In this document: in pieces, positions 13,308-13,841 of the stretch
Position numbering within the stretch: the first letter of the stretch is position 1
Layout: every line of letters begins with the position of its first letter
NCBI RefSeq assembly: GCF_937958535.1
Contig: NZ_CALGNQ010000203.1
Coordinates: forward strand, 1-13,841
DNA: 13,841 nucleotides
Reading direction: 5' to 3'
DNA from: an uncultured Georgenia sp.
GTDB taxonomy: Bacteria > Actinomycetota > Actinomycetes > Actinomycetales > Actinomycetaceae
Translations under genes and position numbers: made by a program
Notes under the pieces: model-generated
Database searches by the model: none
Told to the model about the DNA's origin: nothing
The model's input: only the letters and a program-made list of their open reading frames with translations

Positions 13308-13841
13308 TCAGTCGAAGACGGGGCCCTGGGTGCGGGTGCGCTTGAGCTCGAAGAAGCCGGGGGTACCGGCGACGAGGACGCAGCCGTCCCACAGGCGACC
13401 GGCGGCCTCGCCCTTCGGGGCGGGCGTGACCACCGGGCCGAAGAACGCGACGTCGTTGAAGGCCACGACCGGGGTACCGACGTCCTCCCCGACCTTGCTG
13501 ATGCCCTCCTGGTGGGAAGCCCGCAGCGACTCGTCGAGCTCGTCGGAGGTGGTGTAGCGCACCAGCTCCTCGGGCAGGCCGACCTCGGCGAGCGCCTCGG
13601 TGAACACGGACGTGTCACCGATGTCCCGGCCACCGGGGTGGTACCGGGTGCCGAGCGCGTCGTACAGCGGCTTGACGTACTCCTCACCGTGGAGCTCACG
13701 GGCGGCGTTGACCAGGCGGACCGGCCCCCAGGCCTTGTCCATCAGCTCCCGGTAGTCGGACGGCAGGTCACGGCCCTCGTTGAGCACCGCGAGCGACATG
13801 ACGTGCCAGCGGGCCGTCACCGGGCGCACCTGCTCCACCTC
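13308..13841 (-). CDS. DsbA-family protein resembling mycothiol-dependent nitroreductase Rv2466c, C-terminal part (5' end outside window)
   Basis: The last 177 residues of a thioredoxin-fold protein are visible; relatives are about 205-210 residues, so only some 30 residues, including the expected CPWC active site, lie beyond the window. The segments WHVMSLAVLNEGRDLP, AWGPVRLVNAARELHGEEY, VGEDVGTPVVAFNDVAFFGP and FFELKRTRTQGPVFD match the Rv2466c family closely. That enzyme uses mycothiol to reduce substrates, is linked to oxidative stress, and activates some nitro-prodrugs. VGTPVV contains the cis-Pro typical of the fold. The frame is open to the window edge; the GTG near 13838 is internal by alignment with the family. 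The stop is at 13308, 53 bp from the tandem repeat, which would form part of its 3' UTR. Substrate and active-site residues cannot be checked here. Confidence 0.9.
   Translation of the reverse strand, partial: EVEQVRPVTARWHVMSLAVLNEGRDLPSDYRELMDKAWGPVRLVNAARELHGEEYVKPLYDALGTRYHPGGRDIGDTSVFTEALAEVGLPEELVRYTTSDELDESLRASHQEGISKVGEDVGTPVVAFNDVAFFGPVVTPAPKGEAAGRLWDGCVLVAGTPGFFELKRTRTQGPVFD

Noticed and set aside
13063..13557. Repeat-containing proteins in the 18-bp array (SALPVG repeats on +, HFPPGV-type repeats on -)
   Set aside because: All frames are open simply because the period is a multiple of three. Substitutions show no codon-position bias, and the frames run antisense or out of frame into the Rv2466c-like gene.

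Overview
The window is GC-rich, densely packed chromosomal DNA with GC-ending codons. The gene set (ectoine synthesis, a DUF3117 protein, a cysteine-less LpdA-type flavoprotein, a DsbA protein of the mycothiol-dependent nitroreductase Rv2466c type) points to an actinobacterium. A salt-tolerant member of the Micrococcales, for example an Intrasporangiaceae or Ornithinimicrobium-like organism, is my inference; there is no rRNA or other decisive marker. I see no transposase, integrase, phage gene, tRNA, rRNA or CRISPR array. The genes look like core metabolism rather than a mobile island.

Layout. (1) 1-923, + strand: the end of ectB and all of ectC, the last two steps of ectoine synthesis, closed by two palindromes (941-983). 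ectD does not follow. (2) 985-6305, - strand: a five-gene run in the transcription order lpdA-like flavoprotein, dapE, LOG-family (TIGR00730) phosphoribohydrolase, a 55-residue DUF3117 protein, pepA. The junctions are tight (7 bp, a 4-bp ATGA overlap, 109 bp, 7 bp). (3) 6364-8910, + strand: purine nucleoside phosphorylase and a phosphomanno/phosphoglucomutase (pmmB type), a nucleoside and sugar-phosphate salvage pair divergent from lpdA. A long stem-loop (8930-9002) separates it from the next, convergent block. (4) 9009-13014: a xylose module. xylA and its ROK-family repressor gene xylR are on the - strand and xylB is divergent on the + strand. Two related 21-bp palindromes, one over the xylA promoter and one between xylR and xylB, are good candidates for XylR operators. 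A 13-bp terminator hairpin follows xylB. (5) 13094-13255: nine tandem 18-bp units in a non-coding gap. (6) 13308-13841, - strand: the C-terminal part of the Rv2466c-like protein, cut by the window edge.

How it fits together. XylA turns xylose into xylulose and XylB phosphorylates it for the pentose phosphate pathway, with XylR expected to release both operators when xylose is present. No xylose transporter is encoded here. PNP releases (deoxy)ribose-1-phosphate, and PmmB-type mutases handle hexose or pentose phosphates. DapE feeds lysine and peptidoglycan synthesis.

I do not see a convincing undescribed multi-gene system. The most unusual items are the 18-bp minisatellite, the xylA promoter whose -35 box contains the xylR stop codon, and the long stem-loop between convergent operons.
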